Origin: Phymatolithon calcareum
Lineage: Eukaryota; Rhodophyta; Florideophyceae; Hapalidiales
Direction of reading: 5' to 3'
Length of the DNA: 64,000 nucleotides
Assembly: GCA_977006965.1 (NCBI GenBank)
Contig: OZ345367.1
Coordinates: forward strand, 930,001 to 994,000
Part shown: positions 39,501 through 50,215 of the stretch, in pieces
Layout: each line of letters opens with the position of its first letter
Numbering within the stretch: the first letter of the stretch is position 1
Position numbers and translations under genes: made by a program
Notes under the pieces: model-generated
Seen by the model: only the letters and a program-made list of their open reading frames with translations
Told to the model about the DNA's origin: nothing
The model's database searches: none

Positions 39501-40598
39501 ATGGACAAGATTTCCGGATTTCGGCAGTCTGTCGTGAAACCAGGCCTACGTGCACACTTCACTTCCAACTCCGCGGAAATGCAGACGAGCCCACAAGGCA
39601 AGAAATCGACAGATGCGCCGGTGATAGCCACGAACGATGATGCATTCATGTGCAAATGCGCAGCGGTCGAGCGGCAGTATTACGCTGATGATTTTCTTGT
39701 TGCAATTTTTGAAAGCGCCGCACTAAAAGTCGATCTAAACGCCCTTCGCCGCCCACCAATAATCAACAGAGGGACGTTTGCCCGAGTTCAAGTTGTGCAG
39801 CGCATAGTGGAGCGTTTTCTCGAGGAAGAATCAGATGAAAAAGCGCTGCAAATCATCTCGATGGGCGCTGGATACGACACACTGTCCTTCCGACTCATGG
39901 ACAAGGAGCAGTCGCGTTCGTTTGTATACATCGAGCTGGACTTTCCCTCAGTAACTCTCTCAAAATCGAAAATCGTGCAAACCGTACAGCACGTTTCAAA
40001 CCTGTTTGACAATTTAACCACCTTTGATGGTGAATGCGGACTCCAGGGTGTGAAAACGAACTCAAATTCGACATTGAAGTACATGCTATATCCCTGCGAA
40101 CTGCGAGATCTTGATTCTCTGAGCAAGGCGTTGAAAACCTGTGAAGTGAATTTTTCTCTGCCGACGCTGTTTCTCACGGAATGCGTGCTGATGTACATGG
40201 ACCCTGTCCATTCAGACAGTTTACTAAGGTATGCTGCTAGTCGATTTACAGGGCCGCGATGTTTCGTGAACTACGAGCCTATCAATCCCAAAGATCCTTT
40301 CGGTCGACAAATGGTCGCCAACATTGCGGCAAGAGGCAGTCCATTGCTCGGAATTCATGCTTATCCTGATGTACAAGCGCAAAAGAAGCGATTTGAAGAA
40401 TCCGGTTGGTCGTCTGTTGATGCGTTAAACATGCTGCAGGCTTTTAACAAAATGTTTTCTCAAGAAGAAGTAGTAGTGTTGAACCGACGTGAACCTTTGG
40501 ATGAAGTAGAGGAATGGAATCTAATCATGTCCCATTACGTTATCGTCTTTGCGCGCTCTTGTGCAAGTATAGGAAAGCACATTATTTTCGATCAATAG
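39501..40598 (+). CDS. Leucine carboxyl methyltransferase (LCMT1/PPM1 type)
   Basis: LCMT1 methylates the C-terminal leucine of the PP2A catalytic subunit with SAM and thereby controls holoenzyme assembly. The 365 residues show the PPM-family layout: RPPIINRGTFARVQ near 85, the SAM-binding loop IISMGAGYDTLSFRL, YIELDFPSVT with a catalytic-side acidic residue, and LFLTECVLMYMDP. The block RCFVNYEPINPKDPFGRQM is followed by RFEESGWSSVDALNM. The length is normal for the family. It is convergent with the TMEM62-like gene, with a 460-bp spacer. Confidence 0.9.
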   Translation: MDKISGFRQSVVKPGLRAHFTSNSAEMQTSPQGKKSTDAPVIATNDDAFMCKCAAVERQYYADDFLVAIFESAALKVDLNALRRPPIINRGTFARVQVVQRIVERFLEEESDEKALQIISMGAGYDTLSFRLMDKEQSRSFVYIELDFPSVTLSKSKIVQTVQHVSNLFDNLTTFDGECGLQGVKTNSNSTLKYMLYPCELRDLDSLSKALKTCEVNFSLPTLFLTECVLMYMDPVHSDSLLRYAASRFTGPRCFVNYEPINPKDPFGRQMVANIAARGSPLLGIHAYPDVQAQKKRFEESGWSSVDALNMLQAFNKMFSQEEVVVLNRREPLDEVEEWNLIMSHYVIVFARSCASIGKHIIFDQ

Positions 40599-41058
40599 CT
40601 GGAGTATTGAAAGAAGTAGGTATGAAGTGCGGGATGGATCAGAAGGTCGCATCTTCAAGAGTTGTGGACGTCGGTGCGCATATGGGCAAGAAATCCAGTG
40701 CAGTCACCCTGTACTTGAAGCTGGTATCGTGCAGGTCCCATTTAATGTTGTTGAATGTGGAAAGCTTGCCCGGGAGCTCGTGAAAATCAGAAGTGTGACG
40801 TGAGAGACTTGGGGTGCTGTCAGTCAAATGTGTCAAGACAGCGTATAGTGTCGATAATAGGTTGTCACACGCACACCTCGTTCGCAGCCGATCCGTATTC
40901 GACATCACGGAAAACAAAGCGCAGTGGCCAGAAAAAGCTTAGCAAGGTTGACGGTAACCGTGCCGTCGAATGCAAACGAATAGCGAATAAGTACAGTTAC
41001 TAATGCTTAATTATGCCGATCGGAATGGAGTTTATTGTACAAAAGCAAAAAAACAAGA
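40599..41058. other. Convergent intergenic spacer
   Basis: 3' regions of two convergent genes. No gene or terminator signature is evident. Confidence 0.5.
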
Positions 41059-43116
41059 TTACTCTTTTTTCTTCTCGTAGTCGACTACCAATGCTTCCCT
41101 TCGCAAACATCGAAGAGATAAAATCATAAAGACGGTGAAAGGTACACATGTTGGGCTGAACATGATGGCAGACAATCCGTAGGCACTGAACACGGCTCGC
41201 ACCCATGCGATGGACGACCAGACCGGCAAAATTGCGAACAGCGTTCCAGAATAGGTTGACAGAACGCTGCACCCAATAGAAGACAGAAAAGTTATGTAGG
41301 CCAACGGAAGATAAGAAAACCACAGGATGGGATCCGCACCCACCAAATGCATATCTGTCGTTGGAGGCAAAGATAGGCCTTCAATATACATGTTAAAGAA
41401 GCCGACGTAAGCCAACTCGCTGTGCTCGTTGAGAGACGACGAAATAATAGCAGGTCCTAGTAAAATAATAATTCCATACACACAGAGCCAAGCCGAAATG
41501 ATGCGAATTCGTTTTTCACCCATGCACAGCGCGCAAATGCTCAGGAGCAGGCAAAAACTGAGGGAAACTTTTGTAAGTGTTTCCAAGATAACATCAAAAC
41601 GCGACAGAGAGAACATAGCCGAAATTATCTTCTTCGTCAGTGTTCCGTTGCCTGGGCGTTTGCACCCTCCAAGAGCGAATTCATAAGAATGAATTTGCTT
41701 TCCATCCAGAAGAATCCGAAGTACGTGCGTTTCACAGTCATCAAATGATTTCGGATTCCACGGCACCATGAAAAACGAATGGCACTGTGCTCTGATTTTA
41801 TCAGACGCACTGGCAGGCAAACGGGAGCAATCACTGGGAATCGCTTTTCCGACGTATTCCTCACCAACAAAAACAGTAATTTGCTTATGTAACAAACCGG
41901 CATTCGCCGAAAGTACAAAAAACCGAATATGCGACGAGAGCAACGCCGCAGCACCAGCACCCGGGGTACAAATATCAGCAGATGGCGGATTGGTAACAAA
42001 AATTTGTGGTGCGGAGTCTATTGTTTTCTTCGTGCGTACTGGTCGATCATGAAATGAGAATACTCCATGGTCGAAGAGCAGCACACGGTATCTTCTTGTA
42101 ACCATCATGTCGGGAAGTTCGAGTTCAAGATAGCCGCTTTTCGTCACAGATTGAAGTCCAGACGGAGCCACACCGCGACATGTATGCAAATGACCGTTCA
42201 GGTTCGCTGCGAATCTTGGTCTGGACAAAACATGTTCCGCCGGACGCGCAAGTTGTGCGAGAGCGGTTCCGCCACGCAAAATGGAAGTGGGATAATGAGA
42301 GAAGATAATCACGTTGGATTGTGGCCCGTCTTCGCTCTGAATGTCTCTCAAAACGTTATCAAGCTGAGCAGTGATTTCAGGTCGCAAATCCCCAAAAAAG
42401 TTGAGAGGTCCGTGAAGTGCAATTTGCGGTGTCGCATCAAAACCCACCAGGTTTAGGGAAGGTGAAAACGAATTCACGTCCGCTGCGACGCGATGGCGAT
42501 ATACGCGGGTGGATGTTTCATTACCGGGTCTGTCTTTGCAGACATGATTTTCAGAAGCTCGACCTCCGTAGAGACATTGAAAGTCTCCCGTTCCGCCAAA
42601 CGTGTCATGATTACCAAAAATCGGGAGCCAATGGAGCGATTGATTAACAGCAGATGCAATGCGGGACAAATTCTTCCATTCATGTTCTACTTGACGGGTT
42701 GTGTATTTTGATAATCGTGTTTTCGGCAGTTTCGCATTTACCAGATCTCCAGTGATAATTAGAGCTTCTGAAAGATTCGCCCAATGCGGAAGTTCAAGTT
42801 TCAAAAAGTCAGCCAGATTTCTTCTCGCCTTGCCTTTGTCAATATCATTGACATGAATATCGGAAATATGAAGAGCAGCGGAAAGATTACCGAAATTGGC
42901 GCCCCAATCTTGGTGTACTTGTAGCGGAATGAAACGAGGGTCACGGCATTGCGGATTCGAAAAGATTTCTGCCTTCGTATAGCCCCCGTAGAGCGCCAGA
43001 CAGACCAAAACTGAAAATGAATACACAAGGGGAGGGAGCAGCAAAGCCAGATAAGTTTTCACCTCTACATGAGATCCAGTCCTTTTCCAATACGTTTTGC
43101 ACGCAGATCTTATCAT
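41059..43116 (-). CDS. TMEM62-like membrane calcineurin-type phosphoesterase
   Basis: The 685-residue protein begins with a membrane helix (about 20-45). It continues with a calcineurin-like metallophosphoesterase domain with all metal-binding motifs: HISDIHVN (83-90), TGDLVN (122-127), GNHD (168-171), IIFSHYP and NLNGHLHT. A beta-rich middle domain is followed by several TM helices from about residue 480 to 670, as in vertebrate TMEM62. The substrate is unknown for the family. The chain appears complete with a normal ATG. Confidence 0.88.
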   Translation of the reverse strand: MIRSACKTYWKRTGSHVEVKTYLALLLPPLVYSFSVLVCLALYGGYTKAEIFSNPQCRDPRFIPLQVHQDWGANFGNLSAALHISDIHVNDIDKGKARRNLADFLKLELPHWANLSEALIITGDLVNAKLPKTRLSKYTTRQVEHEWKNLSRIASAVNQSLHWLPIFGNHDTFGGTGDFQCLYGGRASENHVCKDRPGNETSTRVYRHRVAADVNSFSPSLNLVGFDATPQIALHGPLNFFGDLRPEITAQLDNVLRDIQSEDGPQSNVIIFSHYPTSILRGGTALAQLARPAEHVLSRPRFAANLNGHLHTCRGVAPSGLQSVTKSGYLELELPDMMVTRRYRVLLFDHGVFSFHDRPVRTKKTIDSAPQIFVTNPPSADICTPGAGAAALLSSHIRFFVLSANAGLLHKQITVFVGEEYVGKAIPSDCSRLPASASDKIRAQCHSFFMVPWNPKSFDDCETHVLRILLDGKQIHSYEFALGGCKRPGNGTLTKKIISAMFSLSRFDVILETLTKVSLSFCLLLSICALCMGEKRIRIISAWLCVYGIIILLGPAIISSSLNEHSELAYVGFFNMYIEGLSLPPTTDMHLVGADPILWFSYLPLAYITFLSSIGCSVLSTYSGTLFAILPVWSSIAWVRAVFSAYGLSAIMFSPTCVPFTVFMILSLRCLRREALVVDYEKKKE

Positions 43117-43938
43117 CTTCGTCAGCCCCGCTCAAAACCCGCAGCGCTAATTTGCCACCTTATGCCTGATGCGCATTCACAAGCTCTTCCGCCAGGAGCT
43201 GGGACATGGACTTAGAAAGAGGCAATGTTAAAGAGGAGGATGTCGAGAGAAGGGAAGGGTGAGCTTTTCATCGAGATGTGGTAGCAGTATGTTGTGCAAT
43301 GTTTTGTGCACAATAACAGTATATACAGTAGGTCGCAGTCTTCGCTCCTTTGCATCGCTGGATGTACAGTCATATCACTTCATCGAAAATTGTTTTTTGC
43401 TTATTTTCGTAAGTATTCAAAATTAAACTTTTTGGTCTAGAAAAGATCCTTGCGCACTTGAACCGGACGAAGATGAGAGTGGTCAAGGTGGCCGTTGGCT
43501 CTACTGGCAACACGCAAAGTACAGTTGAGGTCGCAATTTGATTACCACCGACCCGCTGTGAAAGCTCAAATGCCAATCGGATCGAATAGTCTCTCTGCCG
43601 TCTACGTGATGACAATCCAGTTTCTATTCCCCCTGTTGTCATTACAGTACCCATCCTGTACTCTTTGTTTTGGCACAGTCAATTTTCTTCTGTGCCAATT
43701 TTTTTTGAAAATTTTGCAGTCCGCTCTCTCCAATTAAATTACTTTCATTCCTTCTTTATTGCAGAAGACGTTAACTTCAATTCATTTTTTAAAAAAGTTA
43801 CCAACGCGTCTGCGGACGCATGGGGCAACGCTGCGAGTGCCAAGAGGCCATGGGTATGATCGGTTTTAATTTGCAAATAGTGGGTGCGACACGATCATGT
43901 GGGGAACAAAAACCTACCTCTGGCAGTGAATATTTAGG
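43117..43938. other. No gene recognised
   Basis: AT-rich spacer upstream of the TMEM62-like gene. Only short frames. Confidence 0.5.
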
Positions 43939-44358
43939 GTGGACGGTAAAAAGTATATTGCACGGCCTTGGCGTGCGTATGATGTGCGTGCTGGTGCAAG
44001 ATTTTCAATGACATCACCGTCCTACTATCTCGCGCCGATGGCATGGACGCGCGGATATGTGGCCACTTCTGTTCGTATCGATGGCGTCGAGTTGAGACGG
44101 AATACTATTGTTCAATCAGGATGCACTTGGGTCAGCCGTTGTGTAGACGTTCCAGTTTGTTCAGGGCCAACTATGATCATAGTTGGTCATGCACAAGCTG
44201 TGATGGCAATGACTTTGAATGATTTGCACAGTGCAGAAGGCAGACTCGATGCCAAATTACACAAGACGAATGGCCTCCCTGCAATTTCCTCCAATGGCGC
44301 AACTGAGACTTCGATATCCGTCTACGCAACAATGCTCGGGAGGTTTTATGTGACCTGA
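43939..44358 (+). other. Unidentified frame containing a duplicated segment (copy 1)
   Basis: A 139-codon frame without known motif. Bases about 43955-44095 are duplicated at 47580-47723, including MTSPSYY.AP.AWTRGYVAT. Conservation is at DNA level over about 135 bp and ends abruptly, so the shared piece is more likely a repeat than a gene domain. Confidence 0.3.
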
Positions 44359-44906
44359 GGGTGATTTTGGAATTTTGCAGATGATCGTTTTCGAACAATT
44401 AGGCATTTACACTTTGACAGCGCTGAGTCCATGTGGCACATCCGAAACTTTGGTCACTATATCTGCAGATGCATTGCTTTTATCTCGATGATTATGGAAG
44501 ATACATAAAAATGTTATGATTATTTTCTAGAATGGCTAAGCTCTCGGTCAACAAAATTTGAAAAAAATCCGGATGCCCAAAGTGTTGAAATCATTCTTGA
44601 CATTCTGGTCTTGACACCGACGTTCTTAAGGACAATCTACTGTACAGCTCACACAATGTATTTCTGTACCACCAGTCTAGACGGTTGTGAATCGAGCAAA
44701 AGGAAGCAGGCACAAGGAGCACTCTCCAGTTGTCACCAGGGTTCGCCCTAATTCAATTTTTCGCTGTTGCTTCCTGTGGAGCAATGAGGCAATCAATAGA
44801 TTGCTCGAAAGCAAAAGAAATTGCAATTGAGGTACTTCTCGCAAGACCAATTGTAATTACGATTCTGCTAGCTATGTTAGGCGCAGCACAATTTAATCAA
44901 TTTAAT
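44359..44906. other. No gene recognised
   Basis: AT-rich spacer between the duplicated segment and the hAT fragment. Nothing is recognised. Confidence 0.4.
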
Positions 44907-45338
44907 CTAAAAGTCACTCAGTCCTTCGCACTGCTCATCTCCTTGGAGTCGCTCTTGAACACGGCCACTAACTACTTTCGCCATCGCGGACTTGACGTCC
45001 TGTTCGTTCGAATATGCCTTACTAATTTTGAGGAAAAGAATATCCTCAAAGATTATAGGGCTCGTTCGACTGCGATTATTGCTTGATGGGTACTTTGCGT
45101 GAGACCAAAGCCTTTCTATCTCAGTCATAGATCCAAGAATAAAATCACAGGTAATGCAGTTGTTTCTGTCCGCAGCAATCTGCCGCTTCTTAAAGGCAAT
45201 TCTTTCTGATATGGACATTTCCTCCACCGATATCTGGTCTGCGCCATCTGTCGTTCTTTTGAGTTTCTCGCAAGCAATTTTTCCTCGTTTGCCAATGCTC
45301 CCATCTCTCGCCTTTGGATTTTCGCTCGGCCCACTCAA
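44907..45338 (-). pseudogene. hAT transposase C-terminal fragment, family D
   Basis: 143 codons ending in TEIERLWSHAKYP, then RSRTSPIIFEDILFLKISKA. This is the hAT dimerisation block with a degraded first half. The preceding part is charged (ISERIAFKKRQIAADRN). Terminal repeats and target duplications were not found, though CAATTGCAATTGG-type words occur on both sides. Confidence 0.55.
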
Positions 45339-45795
45339 TTATCTCCTCGATCGCAAATCGACAGTCCTTTAACGAGGCACCATGTTTTTGTACCAGCTAA
45401 AAGTAAACAACACAGCTCCAATTTGCATTGCAATTGGAAACTCTGCTCCAATTAGCACTGTAATAGCTAAACCTCTATACAATAAATAGAAATTTGCAAT
45501 AAAATTGAACTGAGACGATCCGTGGTTGTCATTCCGCCTCCATACTAACTTCATTTCTGCCGTTTCGTTTACACTTGATCCGTGGGCCGCCACGTCCACC
45601 AGATCAGTTGCGTCTTACCCTTCGTCTAGGACAGGCGACAATCTGTTGTCTTTGGTGAAAAGTCGTTTTACTGGAAGTTTAGTTCTGCTCTTCGGAAGCA
45701 ATCAAGATCTACATCACTCTCCCTCGCAATCGATGAACCGACACTAGTGTGCTAGCTACCACAGTGTCTCCCGCTAGAAAAACGCGCCTCCCGTC

Positions 45796-45850
45796 GGCTT
45801 ACACCGGCGTCTTACTCGGCACTCCCGCGTTTTTGGACTCTCAGCCTCCT
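45796..45850 (+). promoter_or_regulatory. CRP promoter module of CRP3, diverged
   Basis: GGCTTACACCGG, then CTCGGCACTCCCGCGTTTTT and CAGCC keep the order of the module. GATGAACCGACACT upstream (45732-45745) also matches CRP1. A TATA box is not obvious. Confidence 0.5.
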
Positions 45851-45959
45851 TCACACAAGGTCAATCCCCCGGCCGCTGGTTAAGTTGTCAACAACGATCA
45901 CTCTCAATCTGCAATCCAACCTCATTTGCACTTCGTTCTAGAAAACCCCGCGTATCGTG

Positions 45960-46397
45960 ATGACACCGTTCACCTCCGTCGGGGCGGCATTCGTGCTTGC
46001 TATCATGATGAGCGCGGGTGCATCGGATACGCCTGCCAAATTCACCTGCTTCAAGGAACCTGCCCTCAAGGCTCTTGTGGATACATGCAACACGCGCGCG
46101 AAGGAAATGGACCTCTACTATGACGCGTGTGGGTGCTTTAACAAGAAACTGCAGCGAATGGTTGACGGCTTTGATGATAACGAACACTATTTTTGTGCGC
46201 CGAAAACAGCGATTGTGAACGCCTTGGTTACATGTGCGCTTCAAACCAATTTGGCACCCAATACGGAACGTACAGCAGTGGTGTCTGGGTCCATTCGCTC
46301 TGTTTTTACCAAGGTCCCCATATGCTCAAAGAAATTTCCGTGTTGCATATACTCCGGTGTCAGTGTCACCAATGAACGACTGTGCTTCAGCCTATAG
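45960..46397 (+). CDS. Small secreted cysteine-rich protein CRP3
   Basis: The ATG at 45960 aligns with the CRP2 start and gives 145 residues. The signal peptide covers about 1-25 (MTPFTSVGAAFVLAIMMSAG). The mature chain follows the family: FTCFKEPALKALVDTCNTRA, YYDACGCFNKKLQRMVDGFD, CAPKTAIVNALVTCAL, SIRSVFTKVPICSKKFPCC and a terminal CFSL. It is close to CRP1 in sequence, and its 3' region also shares CCAATAAAGGAGAG. No known domain is recognised; function unknown. Confidence 0.85.
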   Translation: MTPFTSVGAAFVLAIMMSAGASDTPAKFTCFKEPALKALVDTCNTRAKEMDLYYDACGCFNKKLQRMVDGFDDNEHYFCAPKTAIVNALVTCALQTNLAPNTERTAVVSGSIRSVFTKVPICSKKFPCCIYSGVSVTNERLCFSL

Positions 46398-46749
46398 TGC
46401 CAAACCCATTTAGGTTGCTAACTCCGAACGCATGTCTCCCTTCCGCGGCAAGGTGTGCATGATTTGCCAGTTTCTGACGGATAGAGGAAGGTGCAATGCT
46501 TCGTTTTTACATTCGGTCCGTTCGTTTTTGAGCTCCTCGACCAATAAAGGAGAGCATTTCAAACCTCCATGTGCAATCAACCTTATATAATCCAAGTCTC
46601 ACGTTTTCTGTTTTGTGCCCCTTCTCTTGTTCAGATCCAAGCCCTATACAAGCTTTGAGACCACATCCTCATGGTGGTTCTATCGAGCATAGCGGAAGGT
46701 ACACCTCGTCAGTAGTCTTGCTCTCCTCTGGCATTCGAAATGATCTTTC
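46398..46749. other. 3' flank of CRP3; no gene
   Basis: Contains CCAATAAAGGAGAGCAT (46540-46557), matching the CRP1 3' region. Nothing else is recognised. Confidence 0.4.
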
Positions 46750-46855
46750 CCACCTGTGGTATAGTGGTAAAATTGCCTCCGCGCACCAGTGCGCATATTT
46801 CGGTATGATACAGAAAGGAATGTTGAGGTCGCCGGTTCGAGTCCTATCACAAGCA
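46750..46855 (+). ncRNA. tRNA-like sequence with A and B boxes
   Basis: TGGTATAGTGGT at 46757-46768 fits the pol III A box, and GGTTCGAGTCC at 46834-46844 is a perfect B box. The interval is longer than in a standard tRNA and includes a GCGCAC-CA-GTGCGC hairpin. The acceptor stem and a T-stem with five pairs cannot be formed. It is a degenerate tRNA, a SINE head, or a pre-tRNA with unusual introns. Confidence 0.35.
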
Positions 46856-47574
46856 AGAATTGAATTACATTCCGCGAAGGGCACACTAATGTCGCCGTGT
46901 AGTGATGTACCGCAGTACTCGCGGGAAGCAGATACGCGAGCGCCCAGAATGAATCTCGTCCAGGAACATTTTAGTGTCGCAAATTCGAGGTCTGGGATAA
47001 TCACTGTCGAGACGACAAGAAACAACGGGTCGCAGTTGGCTCCGTCTCGCACACTGCCGCCTGTTTCTCATAACAAGACAGCAAATTCGGAGACAGTCTA
47101 ACTGGGTCTAGATGAGCACCGCTTCATACTCCAGTGCCGATAACCAGATTCGGAAAGGTGTAAATACGACAGCACCCGAGCACAATATTGTGTCGGAAGA
47201 CAGTCGGAAGGAATATCAACGAGTTTTGGTCTGCTCAGTGCTCCTTCGGGAGAACACGGAGAGAAGTGTCTGGTGTAGGCGTGGCGCCATGCCCGGTCCT
47301 CGTTTTCGGAAAATCAGCGGTCATAACAGATCACCACGACTTACAGTTAGTCGTAGTGATCTGTTCAAGAATGTCGTCACACACTAGTAACTGGCGTGTG
47401 ACAACATTCTTGAACAGCACGTGGACCTTCGTGAGGTTCTACAACGCTGAGTGCGCGAAAGGTAATAAACTCTTCTTTTGTTCTGAAATGTTCATTGCCG
47501 TATTGCGACTCTTAGAGGCTCCCTAGATGTTGAGTAGCTGAAAGTGTTGCTCAGATATCCTGCCTTAAAAGAAA
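46856..47574. other. No gene recognised; two linked hairpins inside
   Basis: Apart from the hairpins at 47327-47417 there is only short-frame sequence. Confidence 0.4.
47327..47417. repeat. Two overlapping hairpins
   Basis: The first stem is CAGATCACCACGAC (47327-47340) with GTCGTAGTGATCTG (47350-47363). The second has a 22-bp arm starting CTGTTCAAGAATG at 47361-47382 pairing with 47396-47417. Each stem has one mismatch. The arms share 47361-47363, so the stems meet without a gap. Confidence 0.7.
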
Positions 47575-47579
47575 GAAAA

Positions 47580-47723
47580 AGCTTATAGTTCGGCCTTTGC
47601 ATGCGTATGATGTGCGTGTCGGTGCAAAACTTTTAATGACATCACCGTCCTACTATCCCGCGCCAACAGCATGGACGCGCGGATATGTGGCCACTGCTGT
47701 TCGTATCAAGTACGTCGAGTTGA
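47580..47723 (+). repeat. Duplicated segment, copy 2
   Basis: Matches 43955-44095 from AAAAAG through GTCGAGTTGA with roughly 15 percent differences, mostly changing the encoded residues. The boundaries are sharp on both sides. Confidence 0.6.
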
Positions 47724-48589
47724 TGAAAAGCCAGCTGCAGACCAGAGCAGATAGTCGTCAAGAATCGGAGGAAATACAGCGAGGCACACATTTCCAGGAT
47801 TTCTCCCTTTCAGTGAAGATATCGCCATCTGGTGAAGAGGTCACGCGCCGTCACAACTTCCTGCGCGGATGCCCGTCGCTATTGCCTCTAGCTGTAAACA
47901 CGCAAATACTGCTCGTACTTCGCCTTAACTCTCACTATCGATGGCATAAAGTGAAAGAAAACTAGGCCCTCGAAACGCTGCTAGCCCTATTCGGTTAAGA
48001 ACTCTACAGTAAACAAAGGAATTCCACAACTAGAGATTCGATCAATCTAGCGCTTGTGACTAGGGCGGTCCACCGAAGTGCAGCTTCTACAGTGAGCCGA
48101 ACAGAGTTCCGAATAGTCCATTTTCAAGAACACGCTCAAAACGCCAAGTTGTTAATCCTCCGAATTTTCGTGTCGTACGAGCTCACAGCCGCTCCGCTCT
48201 TACGCCAAGCATATCATACATATAAACTTTACATGTCTCTAAATTCAAAAAGTGGAATGAAATTGAGTTTGAGCTTTCATCATGATGCTCTCGTTGTCAA
48301 GATTTCGCCTGGACACTTGTCGCAGCGCTATGCTCCTTCTCCTTCGTTACTTTGCAATACAATCTTTGGGCTTACTATCTAGATTCTGTCGACTGTCAAG
48401 CACAGCCCCGATGCATATGCCCCAGAAATAGTTGGAGGGTCGACATATTTGAAAGCGCTCCTCAAGCGTAGGTTTTTCCTTTCGTTTCTACTCTTGCGAA
48501 ATGTACGGAAACTGGTAAAATATACACTATATAACGGGGAAGACAAGCTTCTTCTTGAGGTTTAGGGATCATTTTCAATCGTGTCTGTA
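47724..48589. other. No gene recognised
   Basis: Frames under 125 codons; no motif. Confidence 0.45.
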
Positions 48590-48597
48590 GGTAGGCG

Positions 48598-48924
48598 CAC
48601 AGCATTGGAATTATTTATTTATTTTTATTCTTTTCTCGAAAAGTGTCGAGAATAAATAATTTATTGTTGAACGCAGAAGCAATAAATTATTGTATTCAAG
48701 TTCAGTGAGGTATAAATAACTGGTTATTCCCCGAATTATTGGATCCTTCTTGCTACTTTCTGTCGCGATAGAATAACCGGATCGAAAAAATGAGGAGTCC
48801 GATACAATAATTGTCGCAACCACGACGATCTCAATAAATACAATAAATATGCGAGACTCAGGAATAAATTATTGGAACAATAATTTAAATAATTACAATA
48901 GCAATTATTTTTTCCAATGCTTTG
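48598..48924. mobile_element. Complete non-autonomous hAT element, family A (MITE-like)
   Basis: A 327-bp element with termini CACAGCATTGGAA and TTCCAATGCTTTG and a perfect 8-bp duplication GGTAGGCG (48590-48597 and 48925-48932). Both ends match the larger family A copy at 1-654: the TATTGGATCC.TC.TGCT block and the final 115 bp. The transposase region is deleted. The sharp duplication suggests a fairly recent insertion. Confidence 0.9.
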
Positions 48925-48932
48925 GGTAGGCG

Positions 48933-49440
48933 GCATAGTCTGCTTGTCTATCCAGCAGATTTTGGAATGTACACCAGAATTTGCCTGGGTCTGGTTATTT
49001 GGCAAGCTTGGCCGGTGTTTTAAAGCACGTGTCCTGCGCTGCGGTCATTTTCCATCTGCAGTCACTGTTCCATTTCAAGACAATTCGAGGGACGGCATTT
49101 ATTCAATTTTCTCACATCTTAGTCATGCAGAACCTGCATCATTGTTCGTGCAAGAACAAATTGACTCGAAATTGTGTAGTATTCTCCAGTTCATCTAAAT
49201 CAGTGACCCTCCTACGCCATAGAAATCGATGAACTCTCTGGGGCACCTACAGCACATTGCTTCGGATGACATACCCACTTGAAGCAACGACTACACAGAC
49301 TACGAACACAACTACTGTAATGTTGTCATTCATTAATGACAAGAGAAGCCCAGTCAGAAGAGTTCTGCAGAACAGCAGAGGAATACAAGTGAAGGGCAAT
49401 TACTGTACTGTTGCGTATAAGAAACCTGGAACCTGTAAGC
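48933..49440. other. No gene recognised
   Basis: Frames under 95 codons. Nothing is recognised. Confidence 0.45.
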
Positions 49441-50215
49441 AAGGCTGTCGCGGGTGTCATACGTGTCAGTCGAGCGGGTAACGGTCAATCTAATCGTGGA
49501 ACTGTTGGAATTGCTCTCGTATGGACTTCGGTTGCGAACCGTGATTCCCCGCGCTTGCTATCTCGACAATTTACTCGTGGCGCCCATGCGAGTGGCATAC
49601 GCGAGGCGGCATGTGGACGGCCGTGGGGATGCGAGAATGACGGCTTGGGATGCGCAGGGCGGACTGACACAGCAAATTGGGCGCGTCGGTCTGAATCTTG
49701 CAAGAGGCGGTGCTAGCGCTCACGGCAGTGGCGCGACGGCGACGTGAGTTTCACGGTCGTGTACGAGAGCAATTAATGGGCGGCGCGCGTGTCGACCGCG
49801 TGCGCCAGTGGCCCTGAATTGAGTACCGGAAGGGGATTTCCGGTTGGCGTTTCCGTTGCGCACGGGATGTTTTGAGCACATGTTTGTCGCTCTGGTGCGG
49901 TCGCTGTGCGCTCACGCGACCGCTGCCATACCCCTGAAGGATGCCGGGGCAGTTCCCCGCGTGTCGTGGGTGTGGAAGGTATTTAAGCGCGGACCATGGA
50001 CGGGCTAGAAGAAGGGGGGGACCTGGAGGTGTTGGTTGGACAGCTGTGTTATCGATCTGTGTTGGTCGGTTGGTGTTGCTGTGTTTAATCGAGCTGTCTG
50101 CTCGGTTTGGCGAACGAGGTTGAAGTGAAGTAAAGTAGCGGCTGGTGTCCGCTGTGGAGCTGCTGCTCCTGTTTCTGTTGCTGTCAAGCGCTCGCGTTGT
50201 ATACGCGACAGTACT
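49441..50215 (+). other. GC-rich island, possible LTR or promoter fragment
   Basis: The base composition is clearly richer in GC than the flanks. A TATTTAAG box at 49980-49987 is followed by G/T-rich sequence. The first 300 bp are open for 97 codons without a known motif. A solo LTR is possible, but no terminal duplication was found. Confidence 0.25.

Noticed and set aside
46750-46855. Annotating a functional tRNA
   Set aside because: A and B boxes are good but no acceptor stem, T stem or 7-nt anticodon loop can be formed.
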